A DNA stretch of 64,000 nucleotides from the NCBI GenBank assembly GCA_963970005.1, contig CAXAMN010001248.1:1-64000 (forward strand). The letters run 5' to 3'. Positions within the stretch are counted from its first letter, which is position 1, and the number at the start of each line of letters is the position of its first letter. The position numbers were made by a program, and so were the translations under genes. The stretch is from Durusdinium trenchii (taxonomy: Eukaryota; Sar; Dinophyceae; Suessiales; Symbiodiniaceae). Shown here one piece after another: positions 49,881 to 62,100 of this stretch. A model generated the notes under the pieces. It was not told the origin of the DNA, did no database searches, and worked only from the letters and a program-made list of their open reading frames with translations.

Positions 49881-51783
49881 ACTACCATGCTTGGACAATC
49901 TTGAAAGACTTCGAGCAAAGCATAGCGCGCAGAAAGTGTCCTCGCCCAATACTGGATGCAAAATGCTTGAAACAATAAAGGACATTCATCTCAAACATCC
50001 TCAAACCCTCTGCCAGCCCATGCTTACTTGGCACAAGCAATGCAGACCGCTAGACCGCTTTGCAAATCGGTTCTCTGGGCTTTTCGGCAGAAACACGCAA
50101 CTTCGGCATCTCCGAACTGCTTCTTCTAGAACTAGCGCGTGCGAGAGAGAGAGAGAGAGGTCCTGCTTGGCGTGCCCCCTGCGCTGAGCGTTGCAGGTCT
50201 TCCGAATCGGCCGAATCGGCACGAGCAGTGTTGGTGCCTTCTGTGAGGTCATGAGTCATTGGGCTATGGGTCAAGAACCTCCCCAAAACTCTGGAGTCAC
50301 GGCCTCTTGAATGAAGGGTCTTGCGAGCCTTGTCGCAGTGATAGTCACACCCTCGACACCTTGCTGGAACGTCTTACATCGGAGAAGAAAGGCCTCAATG
50401 ATGGCCACTCCAGTCCCGGTTTTTTACACCGACCAACCCGGGAAAATTCATGGGCTACGCCGCCCCACCAAAGAAACCATTCCAAACGAGAGACCGGTTT
50501 CAGATCCAATAGGTCCGCCCATTTCACCCGACAGTCTTCCGTTTTGACCTCCGACCTGGTGGCCAGCCATGGGGGGTCTCTGCACGGCTGCAGGGGTCAA
50601 GCCAACGGCATCCTGTCAGAAGCTAAGGGTAGGGTCCGGCTCGAAGGCTCGAAGGGTCTGGCTCCAGCAAAAATAGGTGATCAAGGCGAAAAGGTCGCAA
50701 GTCGCAAACTTCTTGGGGTGTTATCCTGTTACAGTCAACTGTGCACTGTGCAATTGTTGACTTTGGGATTTTGACTTTGGTGGATGCTTCTGGAATGCCA
50801 CCGCCTTCCTAGTGGAAAGCGTCCTGCAAAAGCCAAGCCGTAACTGTACAAAAAGACCGATGACGGGCTCACAGCCCCCGCTTTCAGTGCTTCAGAACCC
50901 GCCTGCGACGGGTAGAATGTCCCGTGCGGCTCGAAAAGGGGGAGGGCTTCTCTGTGAACTGGAAAATGTGAAGGTCTCACTTCAGGTGCTTTCCTCCGTG
51001 GCATGCTGTGATTACACAACCCAGGAGGCAGGTCGATGGAAGAAGGCCCTACCGTGTGCGAACCCGCGCTTCATACAATGCCATGGGATGTGCATTGGAC
51101 ACCACATCCCACTTGCCTTACATGGTCAGGTCACCGGAAAAAGGGAAGCAAGCTCCCCATGCCGATGCCCGATGCCCGGTGCCGCACTGGCTCAGGGAGT
51201 CGGACTCGACTCAAGGACTCGAAAGCGGAGGAGAAACCCGGTCCTCATCCGTCACCTGGTACTTGCTTGCCCTCAGGTGTCCAAATGCTTTGGCAGACAC
51301 TCGCCGGCATGTTTGGGGAAGGCTTTGGCCAACAGGAGGGGGAGTCCAAAGATATACATAAATTAAAAAATATATATATATATATAATATATATATATAT
51401 ATGGCATTCTGTGGCACCATCTTTGGAACAAAGCCAGCCTCCACCTCCCCAACTCCACACACCCACCCGGCCGGACCCCAAACTCCCGCCTGTGGCGTTC
51501 AACAAAGGCGCTGCACCTGGGTCGGGTGGTCTGTTCGAGATATATCCGAAGACTTCCTCTCTGGTGGGCAACGTGGACTTCCAGTCGAAAATCCACCGAT
51601 GGTGTTGCTATGCTGCTACATTAAAGGCATCACATCACTACTGTTTCGGAGGACCGCCATGCTCAGTGACCCAGGTATCACCTAGGCAAACTATCAAGGT
51701 GCCTGGGCACCAACGGGTTGGCAGAACGCGGCGGAACGCATGAGAACGGATGCCGCCTTCACCGACGAGTCTGAGGAACTCAC
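49737..51783. other. Stretch without confirmed genes
   Basis: Holds TA/GT repeats (49848-49880), a GA run (50147-50159) and an AT-rich repeat (51360-51402). A weak exon-like island (LVLEEAVRRCRSCVF) on the minus strand near 50060-50140 could not be confirmed. Confidence 0.45.
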
Positions 51784-51882
51784 CAGGATTCCAGCATTGA
51801 AATCTTTGGCACGGAACCGCTTCCAGCCTGGCCAGGTCTTGGGCATCGGAAGCAGCCAGAACTGAACACAGCTCACCACACC
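51784..51882 (-). CDS. Candidate exon, gene unassigned
   Basis: Ninety-nine bases between a CAG acceptor and a consensus GTGAGT donor, open in two frames. It could be a 5' exon of the kinase gene, since the RING gene ends at 53007 on the same strand. No homology recognised. Confidence 0.35.
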
Positions 51883-53006
51883 CTGCCGGAAATTGGCCAG
51901 TGCCATAGGGCCTCACTCTGGGCCATCAAAGGGGTGTGCTGGCGGTTTGGGTTGCTGCAACCCTCCGGAAGGCCAAAACCATCAACAGACCAACATAATC
52001 GAACCCCGCCTGAGTTGGACCTCAGGTGTGGCAAGCGCCCCGGCGGCCCAACACGCTGTGGGCCTCCGATGTCCTGGCCAGCACGGCGGATGGTCGAGTG
52101 GTTTTTGGCAGGGCGGCAGCTAAAGGAAAAAAAGGTTCTACAATGTCCTACTCCGGCCCTGAACCTCTAACAGTCTCAGAACCTTGTGAACCTTCAGGCG
52201 ATGTCTTCCTTCAGTTATCGTCTGCAATCCGCACAGCTTTTTGGTGCTGCTTTAACCTAATTCACGAAGTGGCCAATACCATCCGAAGCTTCAAGCATGA
52301 AAAAGGCCAAAAGTCTCTGGAACCTTGAGGTTCATGCCACTCAACCGACTCACCCTTGAAAAGGCTGCAATCTAAAAAGGGCCCTCAAAACATCCACTCC
52401 TGTTTCACCACATCTGGCGGCAGCGTCGGCCACGCACCTTCTTCAGGCACGCCTCAAGCGTCACAACAAGGGAGAGTGCTCGGAACAAGCTGTGCACAAA
52501 AGGACTCTAATACTCGAGATGAACGGAAGCTCCTGTCACCATGGGCAAGGTGTGTTTTGATGAACCCGATGCATACTGTTTCTTGCTTCAGAGATCTTTG
52601 GAGGTCTTATATATCTTATAGATATATATATATATAAAGCAAGTGGATGCAAGTGGGATAAGGAGGACTGCTCAGGCCCTGTCTCTTTGGAAGGTCACAA
52701 CACACAGTTGCCGTACTTGCGACATGCCCGGCTCCACTTGCAGAAGCTCAGGCTCAAGCAGCAAATTCAAAAGGGAGCTCATCTAATACTATATGGAGTG
52801 ATCCCAAAACATGTCTCAACTTCTATCAGCTTTATTCTATCTGTTACTGTGCCACCTTAGGAGCACCTTATTAGGACTTTTTGCGCTGCAGGAAGAAACA
52901 TCCACGGATCAGGCTGCTGAATTAGTCAGGGCGTTAGGCGTTCAGCAGGGTTTATTGGGTGTTCTTTCCAGCCTGTTTGTGGCTGTTGGTTGGTTTCCAC
53001 CACAAG
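51883..53006. other. Region downstream of the RING gene, no confirmed gene
   Basis: Only a weak minus-strand island near 52023-52080 and a TA repeat (52609-52636). The RING gene 3' end lies at its right border. Confidence 0.45.
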
Positions 53007-53177
53007 CTACTCAGCTACTATTTTTCGATGAAGTGAGTCGAACGTCGGAGATTGGACCCTGGCTCCAGCTCCACCAAGGGGTGGGACGGTGGGGGATGGT
53101 CGAGGACCAGGAGGTTTCACGAATCTTGGGCCGCCCAGGCGAAACTCCATGAGCTTGCGCACAGCTGCCCGGGCTTC
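53007..53177 (-). CDS. RING gene terminal exon
   Basis: 56 codons and a stop: EARAAVRKLMEFRLGG, a Pro-rich stretch and FDSLHRKIVAE at the end. ACACAG acceptor. Phase 0 fits the previous exon if that uses a GA donor. Confidence 0.68.
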   Translation of the reverse strand, partial: EARAAVRKLMEFRLGGPRFVKPPGPRPSPTVPPLGGAGARVQSPTFDSLHRKIVAE

Positions 53178-56100
53178 CTGTGTTTCGGCATGAGGCTCTT
53201 TGGGTTTCTGGGCATTTGTACGTCAGGACGCGCATTCAACATCACCTTGATCTACATATGTCTACATATTTGCGACCACCATCATAAGTTCAGAACAAGA
53301 TACTGTTGTTCGCCTTCATGCCGTCTGCACCGTGGTGGGAAAAACCGTCGTCGCGTCTGTGTGATACAGCATAAATACATTGCACATCACTACTTCCGTG
53401 AAAAAATAGACCGCAGTCCCTGGCCCACAACGGAAAAGGGGTCGGATCTAGCAGTTCTCAGCATCTACAGCAGTGACCAAGAATCAGCATGAGCATTCTG
53501 GATTTAGAGCACTGAACCTCCCAGTCTCGCAGCTGTCACGACCGGTCCTGAGGCACACCACAGCGGCCCAGCGGACACTGCCGCCCGCGCCGGAGCCAAG
53601 CCTGCAGGCAGTTTCCAAAGAGAGAAATGGGCATGGTGAAGCGCGAGCCTCACTGCAAGAGCAAATCCCACAGCGCAAAAAAACGGTCTTCTCAAGGTTT
53701 TTTGGCCCATTGACTTGCACTTGGTCAAAGTCACCCGGCCACACTGTAGATCTCTGTAGGCTCTCTCTTCGCATCTAGTCTTCCTGGACATCTTGCGACC
53801 CCGAAACGCCCCCCAGACGCCCTGACCGACCGGCAGACCGGCCTTGATGCAGTCGCCATGGAAGCAATGCCCACACGGCAACTGCCGCACCGAGGCGCCC
53901 GCCTCGGCACCGCCCAAGCAAATCGCACAGCTCCAAACCTGGGCAAAAGCCGCACACGCCGCACCCACTGACCCGTGACCCGGCGTAGGGAATTGTTGAA
54001 AGGATGGACTATAGAGGTTCATGCTGGTTCATCCGCTGCTTGGGTGGGGGGAAAATGCCACTTTCCAACATGTTGAGTCCTGAAGCAAGATGCGGCCTAT
54101 GAAGTGGAGGATCAGTTGTCAGCTGAAGCGGGACCTTTTAGGACTATGCTGAAACACGCATCGGCTCAAAGCCTGTACTGAAAACAAGCAAAACATAGAA
54201 AAGCCATCCTGCGGAAAGCCAAGATGGACCTTTTCAACGGTTGTGGCAGGTGGCCCCAATTCGACTACGTTTCATGTTGAATTTTGCAGTTTCAATACAT
54301 ATATATATATATAAAGAAGCATTCAACTCACTTTTGATCCACTTCGCAGCGATATTGTCAACATTAAATCGTCCAAGGAACAAACACAATAGTCGACTAA
54401 CCGTCAGACCAAAAGGTTTCCCTACCTTTTTGGAGGGCGACCCATCACACCCGGCCACACCCTGGGTGAGTGGGATCCCCCGACTGCTCCACATTTGGTG
54501 AGCCACACCTCCTAACCACTGGTGGACCGACATGAAAAAATTAAAAATGAACGGTCATTTTCTTCGCTTCATGGCTTTCATTGGTCCCCTTCCAGGAGCC
54601 ACGGCTCCCGGGTGGTGAGGGGGGGAGCTTGATGAAAAACACTGCGGAATCAAAGATACATTGAAGCTTCTTATCTAACGGGCCGTAGAGTCAAAGAAGC
54701 ATTCAACTCACTTTTGATCCACTTCGCAGCGATATTGTCAACATTAAATCGTCCAAGGAACAAACACAATAGTCGACTAACCGTCAGACCAAAAGGTTTC
54801 CCTACCTTTTTGGAGGGCGACCCATCACACCCGGCCACACCCTGGGTGAGTGGGATCCCCCGACTGCTCCACATTTGGTGAGCCACACCTCCTAACCACT
54901 GGTGGACGCAGTTCCCTGACAATAGTCGACAGGAAAAAACGAAAAATGAACGGTCATTTTCTTCGCTTCATGGCTTTCATTGGTCCCCTTCCACGTCCCC
55001 CTGTTCTTCCGACAGGAGGCTCAAGTGTTGGAAAGGCTGGGCGTAAAAGAAAGTTCCTGTACACAGTCAAGTAAGGCTTCAGTTTCGGATCTTGTGGGGG
55101 TAATCGCATCTGGGCCAGGACTGCAAGGCCCTCATTGAGGTATAGGCGGGCACTTTTTTGCGTGTGCCACCGCCCCTGTACAAGTATCCAATCGAGGTTT
55201 TGGCGCTTTTGAAAGAAAAACGTGGCCCCTCCTCGCCTGAGCGAGTACGGGCGGAACTGGAACGAAGCTACTCCAAGCTTCTCTAAAGCGTGGTTGAACA
55301 ACTGTCGCCACTTTGGAGGCGTTGAAGTCATGGGCGCCCCTGCCGGCACTCCCTTCTTCCACTCTTTGACCAGATGAACAATGGGCTCAAGCCCTAACAC
55401 CACACTTTCTGCGCCATGCCGCTTCCCGCCTTTCGTGAACCCCAGGCTGATTACAGCTTGAAGAGCACCTTTTGCACAATCAATGTGACTAGAAAGTAAG
55501 CCAAGGACTTCACCCGTCCGCAGCATGCAGTAGTATCCTATCAGCAGTGAAAGCGCAAAGGAATGGTGGTTGCTAAAAATTGCCCGTCCGGCCATAGCCT
55601 GGACAACATGTTCAGGCAAGGGTGGCGCCCTACTTGGTATTTCATTGTGTTGCCAAGTACGCAGGAGCCTCCAGGCTGCCGGCATATGGTTACGGAGGCC
55701 AGGTTGAGTGTCCTGCAAGCCTGCAAGCGTGTCACACGCTTGGCCGCGTCCTTTGCCGCTAGACCAGAGATGCTCGAGGTAGTCACAAACCAAGGGGTCA
55801 AGACGACGCTTGTCGGTAGGGAGGTGAAGGTTCTCCGCTTTGAGAAACTGCAAAAACCCATCAACAGCTTTGTCGTATCTCTTACGCGTGGCAGGTTGCA
55901 CAGTCAGCCCTTTGAGGCTACCGAGTTGTTTCCGCATCTTTGCTCGCTCCTGTTCTGTTCCTCCTTCTAAAATTCGCTTAGGCATTTCTAAACTTGGTCT
56001 TGACACGAGACCCCCAACGGCTTGGCTTGTCCGCCGGGTTCGTGTCGGTCGACACATATGCCCAAAAGAACTGCGAGTTGGAACAGAGAACAAGAGCGTT

Positions 56101-59100
56101 GATGCGCGACATAGTTGCCCTCAGGCGCCTAGAGCTGGTTCTGCCACGCGTCAGAGCGTGCAGACATACCAATGAATCCGTGAGATGCAACATGCGGCGG
56201 TTGAAGTGCCCACAATGCTCGATACGCCAACGCACACTGTTGAGGATCGCCCTGAGCTCGAGAGAGTTGATGTGCTCCTTCCCGCGCCGCCATTTCCATC
56301 CGGTGACCACCCGCCACCGCCAGAGCTTGGCTGGGATGGTGGCCCTCAAACGATGGAACTTGACAAGCTGGGTGCTTGGGGTACTCAGCGGTATATCCTC
56401 ACCCTTCATGCTCACCATGTTGCACAACTTGAATGCCAAGTCCTGCTCTGACCCTGCCCCTGGTTGAGCGCGTCGCAGAGGCAACCTGACTAGCCGTCCT
56501 GGATGGTCTCAGCGGCACCGGGACGGGTCTTATCGACCACATCTTGGGGGGTCATGGGTGTGTCACCCACGAGGCGTGAGATCAACTGGCTTAGAAGCCA
56601 TCCGACCACCGGCACGCTCCAAGAATTCCCAAGCAATGTAAGCCGCCGATCCAGGTACCCGTCCTCCTTGCGTTCACTCTTGGAGCAGCATCCTGCCGTA
56701 TAGTATAATAGTGGACTGGAAATCCAAGCATGACCTCGCGTTCGGCGACTGATGGCACGCGAACCTCCCCCTGGCGATTGACCAAGCCACGCCGGTCCAT
56801 ATATTGGTATGGGGGGAACCGATGAAGGTCATCACCCCAACGTTTGAGCTCATGAGCGGCACACTCACGCAACCCTGCTGGCTTCCTACCGGGAGTTGAT
56901 GACGGCCTGGAGGTTGCAAAGGTAGGGAAAGATGTGGTCGGATCCACTTTGTCCCAGCCGGCCTCCAAGACCTCTGCTAGCTCCTGCCTCGCAAAAGGCA
57001 TCATACATTGACTGCCTGCGTCGTGTCAAGAGTTGCACCTTCCCCCTCAACAAGCTCCCAAGTGCACCAATACAAGCGCGGCCTGTGACACCAAGTAAGG
57101 TTCCAGCATCGATATGCACTGGTTGTTCTCCGAAATCTCTGCTCATGTGGTCCCTGTCAACATGGTCCATGGAGCTCACACTCTCCATCAAGGTATGCAC
57201 TTGGCACCACCGAAAGTGCCCCTTGACCAGCTGCGTGATCCTTGAGACGTGAACGTACAAGCATGACCGTGCGTCGCGCAATGCCCCCTTGCGATCAGCG
57301 TTTAGCCCCGAGACGCCTTGACACGGCGGTCCGGCACCAATCAAGACCAATGCTGCCTGCGAGAGCTTCAGGCTCCAACCCCTGACGTCTTCATCCTGCA
57401 CTGCCGCCACGTCATCACAGTGGAGGACTCCTGGATAGTGCGACTCGACAACCCTACGCGCTGTTGCCTCCTTTTCAACAGAGATGTACCCCAGGACAGA
57501 GACTCCTTGTAGCCCAGTGGCCACTCGAAGCGCTCCTATCCGTCGAAGAGCCCTATCACTACCACCTGCAACGAGTCCAGGGGCTGAAGCCTCTGCCCCC
57601 GCAAGCCACCTGCCACAGCCATGCTGCCCACCGAAGTCAGGCCTGCTGATCGGCATACTCCACCCCCGCTCAGTGAGGCGTCGGAACAAGTCACCATGGG
57701 GTGCACCTCAGTGCGGAAGTCCATTCGCACCAGCGGCAAGAGACAGAGGTACCTGACGAGCTCCAACCTGCGCTCCGGTGGCAAGACCTGATACCTAGCC
57801 TCCACATTGTTGAAACTCTCAATGAAACGCCACACCGCGTTGAGGGCACCCAACATCGGTCTCCGAAACATGGAGAAGTAGACCAGGCCCCCGCAAACGA
57901 CCTGCATCTGTCGCTGACTGACCTGCCGTTGCTGCATCAGGGTGATCGCCAGGCTGAAGTACTTCTCCTGTTTAGCCTCCTTGGGTATTGCAACTCCACG
58001 GAGGCCATCCACCGTTGCACCCTGGAGTTCACACCTCGACGAACGCTCCACGGCCTTCTTCACGTTCCTCGGGACCTCCCAGCGCTCATACTCCTGGCGC
58101 AGTGCCAGAATCCCTTCCGGCACCGTTCCTTCGACTTCAACCATGCCAGTTGCAACCACCTTCTCCAGGACGTCATAGTTGTCCAGGTAGACACGCCAAC
58201 AGGGGTTAGCCACGGTGAAGCTCCTATCCTTCCGCAGCTCGGCACCGTCCACGTGTGCTGCCCTACCGTCAACTGTTGACCAACGCACTATAGGTTCCTG
58301 TGCACATGCTGTGCAATGCTCATCGAGTTAAGGAATCCCATGGGCAGGACCCTTGACGCAAGATAGGTGGATGCCCTTGAAGTTCAGGTGGTAAGACATG
58401 ACCAGGGACAACCTTGTTGAATGCCAAGAATTTTGTCCAGCAGCGTGGTACCTTCATGGTATAAAAAAAGCACTTCACATCTTCAGATGAAATCAATAGG
58501 TTCTCATCAGGCTGGAGGAAATAGGGGTTCATCATTCCCCATGATGGGAGCGTGTCAACGTCTCCGCCCAGGGGTTCACACAACTCATTCAATGGTACCA
58601 GATTCATAATAATCAGCCTGCAAATCTCAACATTCTCAGGTGTCCACTCCTCCTTAGAAACGCCAAATAGTCCGTTCAGGAGTGGGGTGCTCCCGATATG
58701 GAAAACTTCCGACTCTTCTAGATAACAGCAGACGCCCGACTCAACAAGCCCTGTGCACATCTCACCCCAGGCTGCTTCCTCTACCATAACCTTGGGTTGT
58801 GAAACCTTACCCCAAAGATGGCAGGGTTTGAGGAACCGATCGAAAGACTCAACATACTCCCGACAGCCCAAGGAGCACACCTCTTCTAGCGGCACCGCTC
58901 CAATCTCCTTTGGCAGCGCCGGCCCGATGTTTGCCGATGTGACCCATTTCGCAACTTTCACCTCATCACCCTTGTAATCTATACCCCGAACAGCGAAAAA
59001 CGTTGTCCAGTCAACTCCCACGCTCTTCAGTCCAAGCTCACAAAATCGTTCAACCTCGATGTAAAGCCCCCTCATCACTTTTTCTTGTAGTTCTGAAGCC

Positions 59101-62100
59101 TTTGTATCATTGCAAAGGGGTACTCCCCAAAATGAATTCAACCCAACACATACGCATCTCATCCACTGCCAAACATCCTCGAACCCAGAAGGCCACAAGT
59201 TCCTAAAATGCTCAATGGAGGTGGGCAAAGGAAAGACAGATTTACTGATCCCCTTGCCCGTGGTCTGGCTGCGAAGTGGTGAAACCTCCATGAACCAGCG
59301 AACCAGTAGTCCCCCGAGTTCCGAGATTGATCGACCGACGAAATTCTCTCCCTCGCTCACTTTTTGCGCTGACCTCACGACGGCGTCAGGCGCCTTCACC
59401 TTACCCTCTTCGCTCACAAATGGCGGGGGCATCGGTGGGAATTGTCGTAGTGCATCGTCTCCCAACGAGGTCGACGTCGTGGTAGGCTGAACTACAACAG
59501 CCTGCATGCTTCCATCAAGCCCGACTGCACCGGTACCCAGTGCTCCAACCAGGTCTCCAACCCGTTCAGGAGTCCCGTCTCCCGGTAGTGCAATGCATCC
59601 CGTCATACTCAATCTCTCTGCCCTCCCGTCACCAGGAGTGCTCACTTGCTCTGCTGATCCTCCTTGGGGTGTGGTTTGCCTTTCTCCTTGCCTCCTTTTC
59701 CTTTGCCCTTGTCGCGGCCCTTGCCCTTGCTTTTGCCATCCGCTTTCCCGCCTCTCGCTCACCCCTCGGGAAAGGATGCGAGCATGCGGGTCCGGGCCTC
59801 GGTGTGTGCTGCACGTTGCGCTGAAACCAATTCTTCTTGTCCTGTCATGCTCAACAGATCGCCCGGCCCGATTTCTAGGCGTTGCGTCACTGACCAGTGA
59901 CTCCCCCATGAGGCCCGCTTCTACCGCTTTCATCCTCTGGAGTAAAACGTCTAGGGCCTTGGAGGGCCTTGCCTTCAACATCATGTCGGCGGCCATTGCA
60001 AGCGTCAAGAGCTCCCGGGCGGCCGGGCCTGTGGCCCGCTTCTGGAGGCGCTGCCTCATGTAAAGCATCGCCACTGGACCCAAGGAGCCAGCCATCTGTT
60101 CGGCTCCCGCTTCTTCCAACAATTTTCCACGCATCTTTGTAAGGGCTTGCCATGCCAACGCACCAGGAGCCCGTTGGGCTACCCGTTGTATCTTCGTTTC
60201 CCCTTCGAAGAGCGTGTCCTCCACTTCCTCGCCAAAGTCGCTGGTCTCCCTCGACGAGGAGCTTCCGCTCCCGGAGCTCGTCTTGTCCTTGGTCTTGCGT
60301 TTTGCAGCTTTTTTGGCACAATGAAGAACTCTTCGACGGACCTTTTCTCTCCTGTCCAGCCCTGTCCCCGCGAACAGGGCATCGTAGTCCTTCATAGATG
60401 CCAGGCGCGGCTGCCTCCCATCCAGCTTGGCGGATCTGCTGCTGCAGGTAGAGCTCGACCTCCTCCTCTTGCTGCTCTTGGCCTTCTCGGCCTTGTCCTC
60501 TTTCTCCTTTGGGCTCGGACTGCGATGCTTCTCCTTCTTTTTCCTCTTCGGGCTCCTTCCTCTGCTCTTCTTTTTCTCTTTCTTCTTTCCCTTCTTTCGA
60601 CTGGGGCTCCGACGTCTGTCCTCGTCCTCTGCGGTCTTTCTTCCTCCATCGTCTGGATGATCTCCTCGAGCAGGAGCCAATGCGGCGTCCCGAGCACGCA
60701 ATGCGGCAAGCTCGTCCAAGCCTGGATCGACTGGGTCGACTGCTTCTAGACTTCGCATCCAGCCTTCCTCTGCTCCTAGCCTTGAAGGACGCTGCATCTT
60801 CAGGCCATGCACCAAGTCCTCCGCTATGCGTTCGCCCGTGCACGCGCTCGGGCAACGGTGAACCCTGATAGTGGTCCCGGGTCTCCCGCTCTGGTATTTG
60901 AGCAGGCCCTCTGATGTCGTCCCTGTCACGCTGAGCAGGTAGTGAATTGCTTCCGGCTCCACGTCCACTCACTTCAAAGTGCCAGCAACCTTCATCCTGG
61001 CTCCGTAGTATGAGGCGTCGGTGAAGGCGATGAAGGACCCGATCTCCATGTCCTCGACTCCTATCTCGTGGACTGCAACCTCGCCGCCCTCCTTCCAGAG
61101 CTCCCGAAGACCAGGAGCTCCGTCCACGGGCCCATGAACAGGCCTCCTCAACACCCCTATAGCTGCCGGCCTCAACCTCACTCCTCTTGCTCTTGCCTTG
61201 GCTGCAGCTTTCCCTTCTGCTCTGGCTTTTGGGGCCATTGCTAATGCCAACCTGCAAGTCGACGTTGAACTCCTCGTTCACGATGCTTGACTCCTTTCGA
61301 GCCTCGTCGCCTTTTCTCAGGGGCGCCTGCCTCCGAGTGCGATCTCGACCTCGAAGGTGGTCCTCGTCGGCCTCGAGCGTCGCTGCTATGATAGCCTGGT
61401 GGGGGATGGCTTGGTGACCTGGGTCTCCTAGGCGGGGATGGTGGTTTTGGCAATGTTTGCTGACCGTCCCTTTCGGGGCCGGTACAAGGCCAAGGGGTCC
61501 TCGTCGCTCTGGGACCTCCGGTGGCGGTGGTGGTACCTCGGCTGGTAACTCACTGGGAGGTTCAACACCGGCCTCCTCCTCCGGTGCTGCCTCAACTGCC
61601 TCTTCCTTTGGCGCTGGGCTCTTCTCCTTTGCTGCCTTCTTCTCTCTCCTTCGTCGCCTACGATCCTTTTGCTCAGGACCTCGGCTTATATGCTTCCTCT
61701 TCCTCTTCTTTTTTGGTTTGTCTGTCTCTTCACCTTCTGCTTTGACCACACCTTCAACCCCTTCGGGCTGCAGTTCCCCTACTCCGGGGGGTGCCTGCTC
61801 TCCCTTCTTCTCGTCCTCCTCGGTCTTCACGAACTCCACGGCCTCCTTCTCCGACTCAAGCAACCGACCAACGACAGGGGCCAGAGGCTCCCCGAGTGGC
61901 CCGGCGGTCTTGGGTGCTGTCGCCGCCTCAGAAGGTCCAGATTCCTGCCGCTCCTTCTCAAGGATAGGTGCCGCTTCCTCCGCAAGGTCCGTAAGAGCCC
62001 CCACGCACGACCGCAGGATTTCCAACCCACGACTTTCTTGGCTCCTCACCAAGAAGCCACCGCAGTATAGGTCCCGAATCCGGCGGATGGACCTGCAGCC

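Noticed and set aside
59887..60968. Continuation of the 757-codon minus frame past the gag region
   Set aside because: Arg/Ser/Gly-rich reading that overlaps the better-supported RT-containing frame; treated as a shadow after a frameshift.
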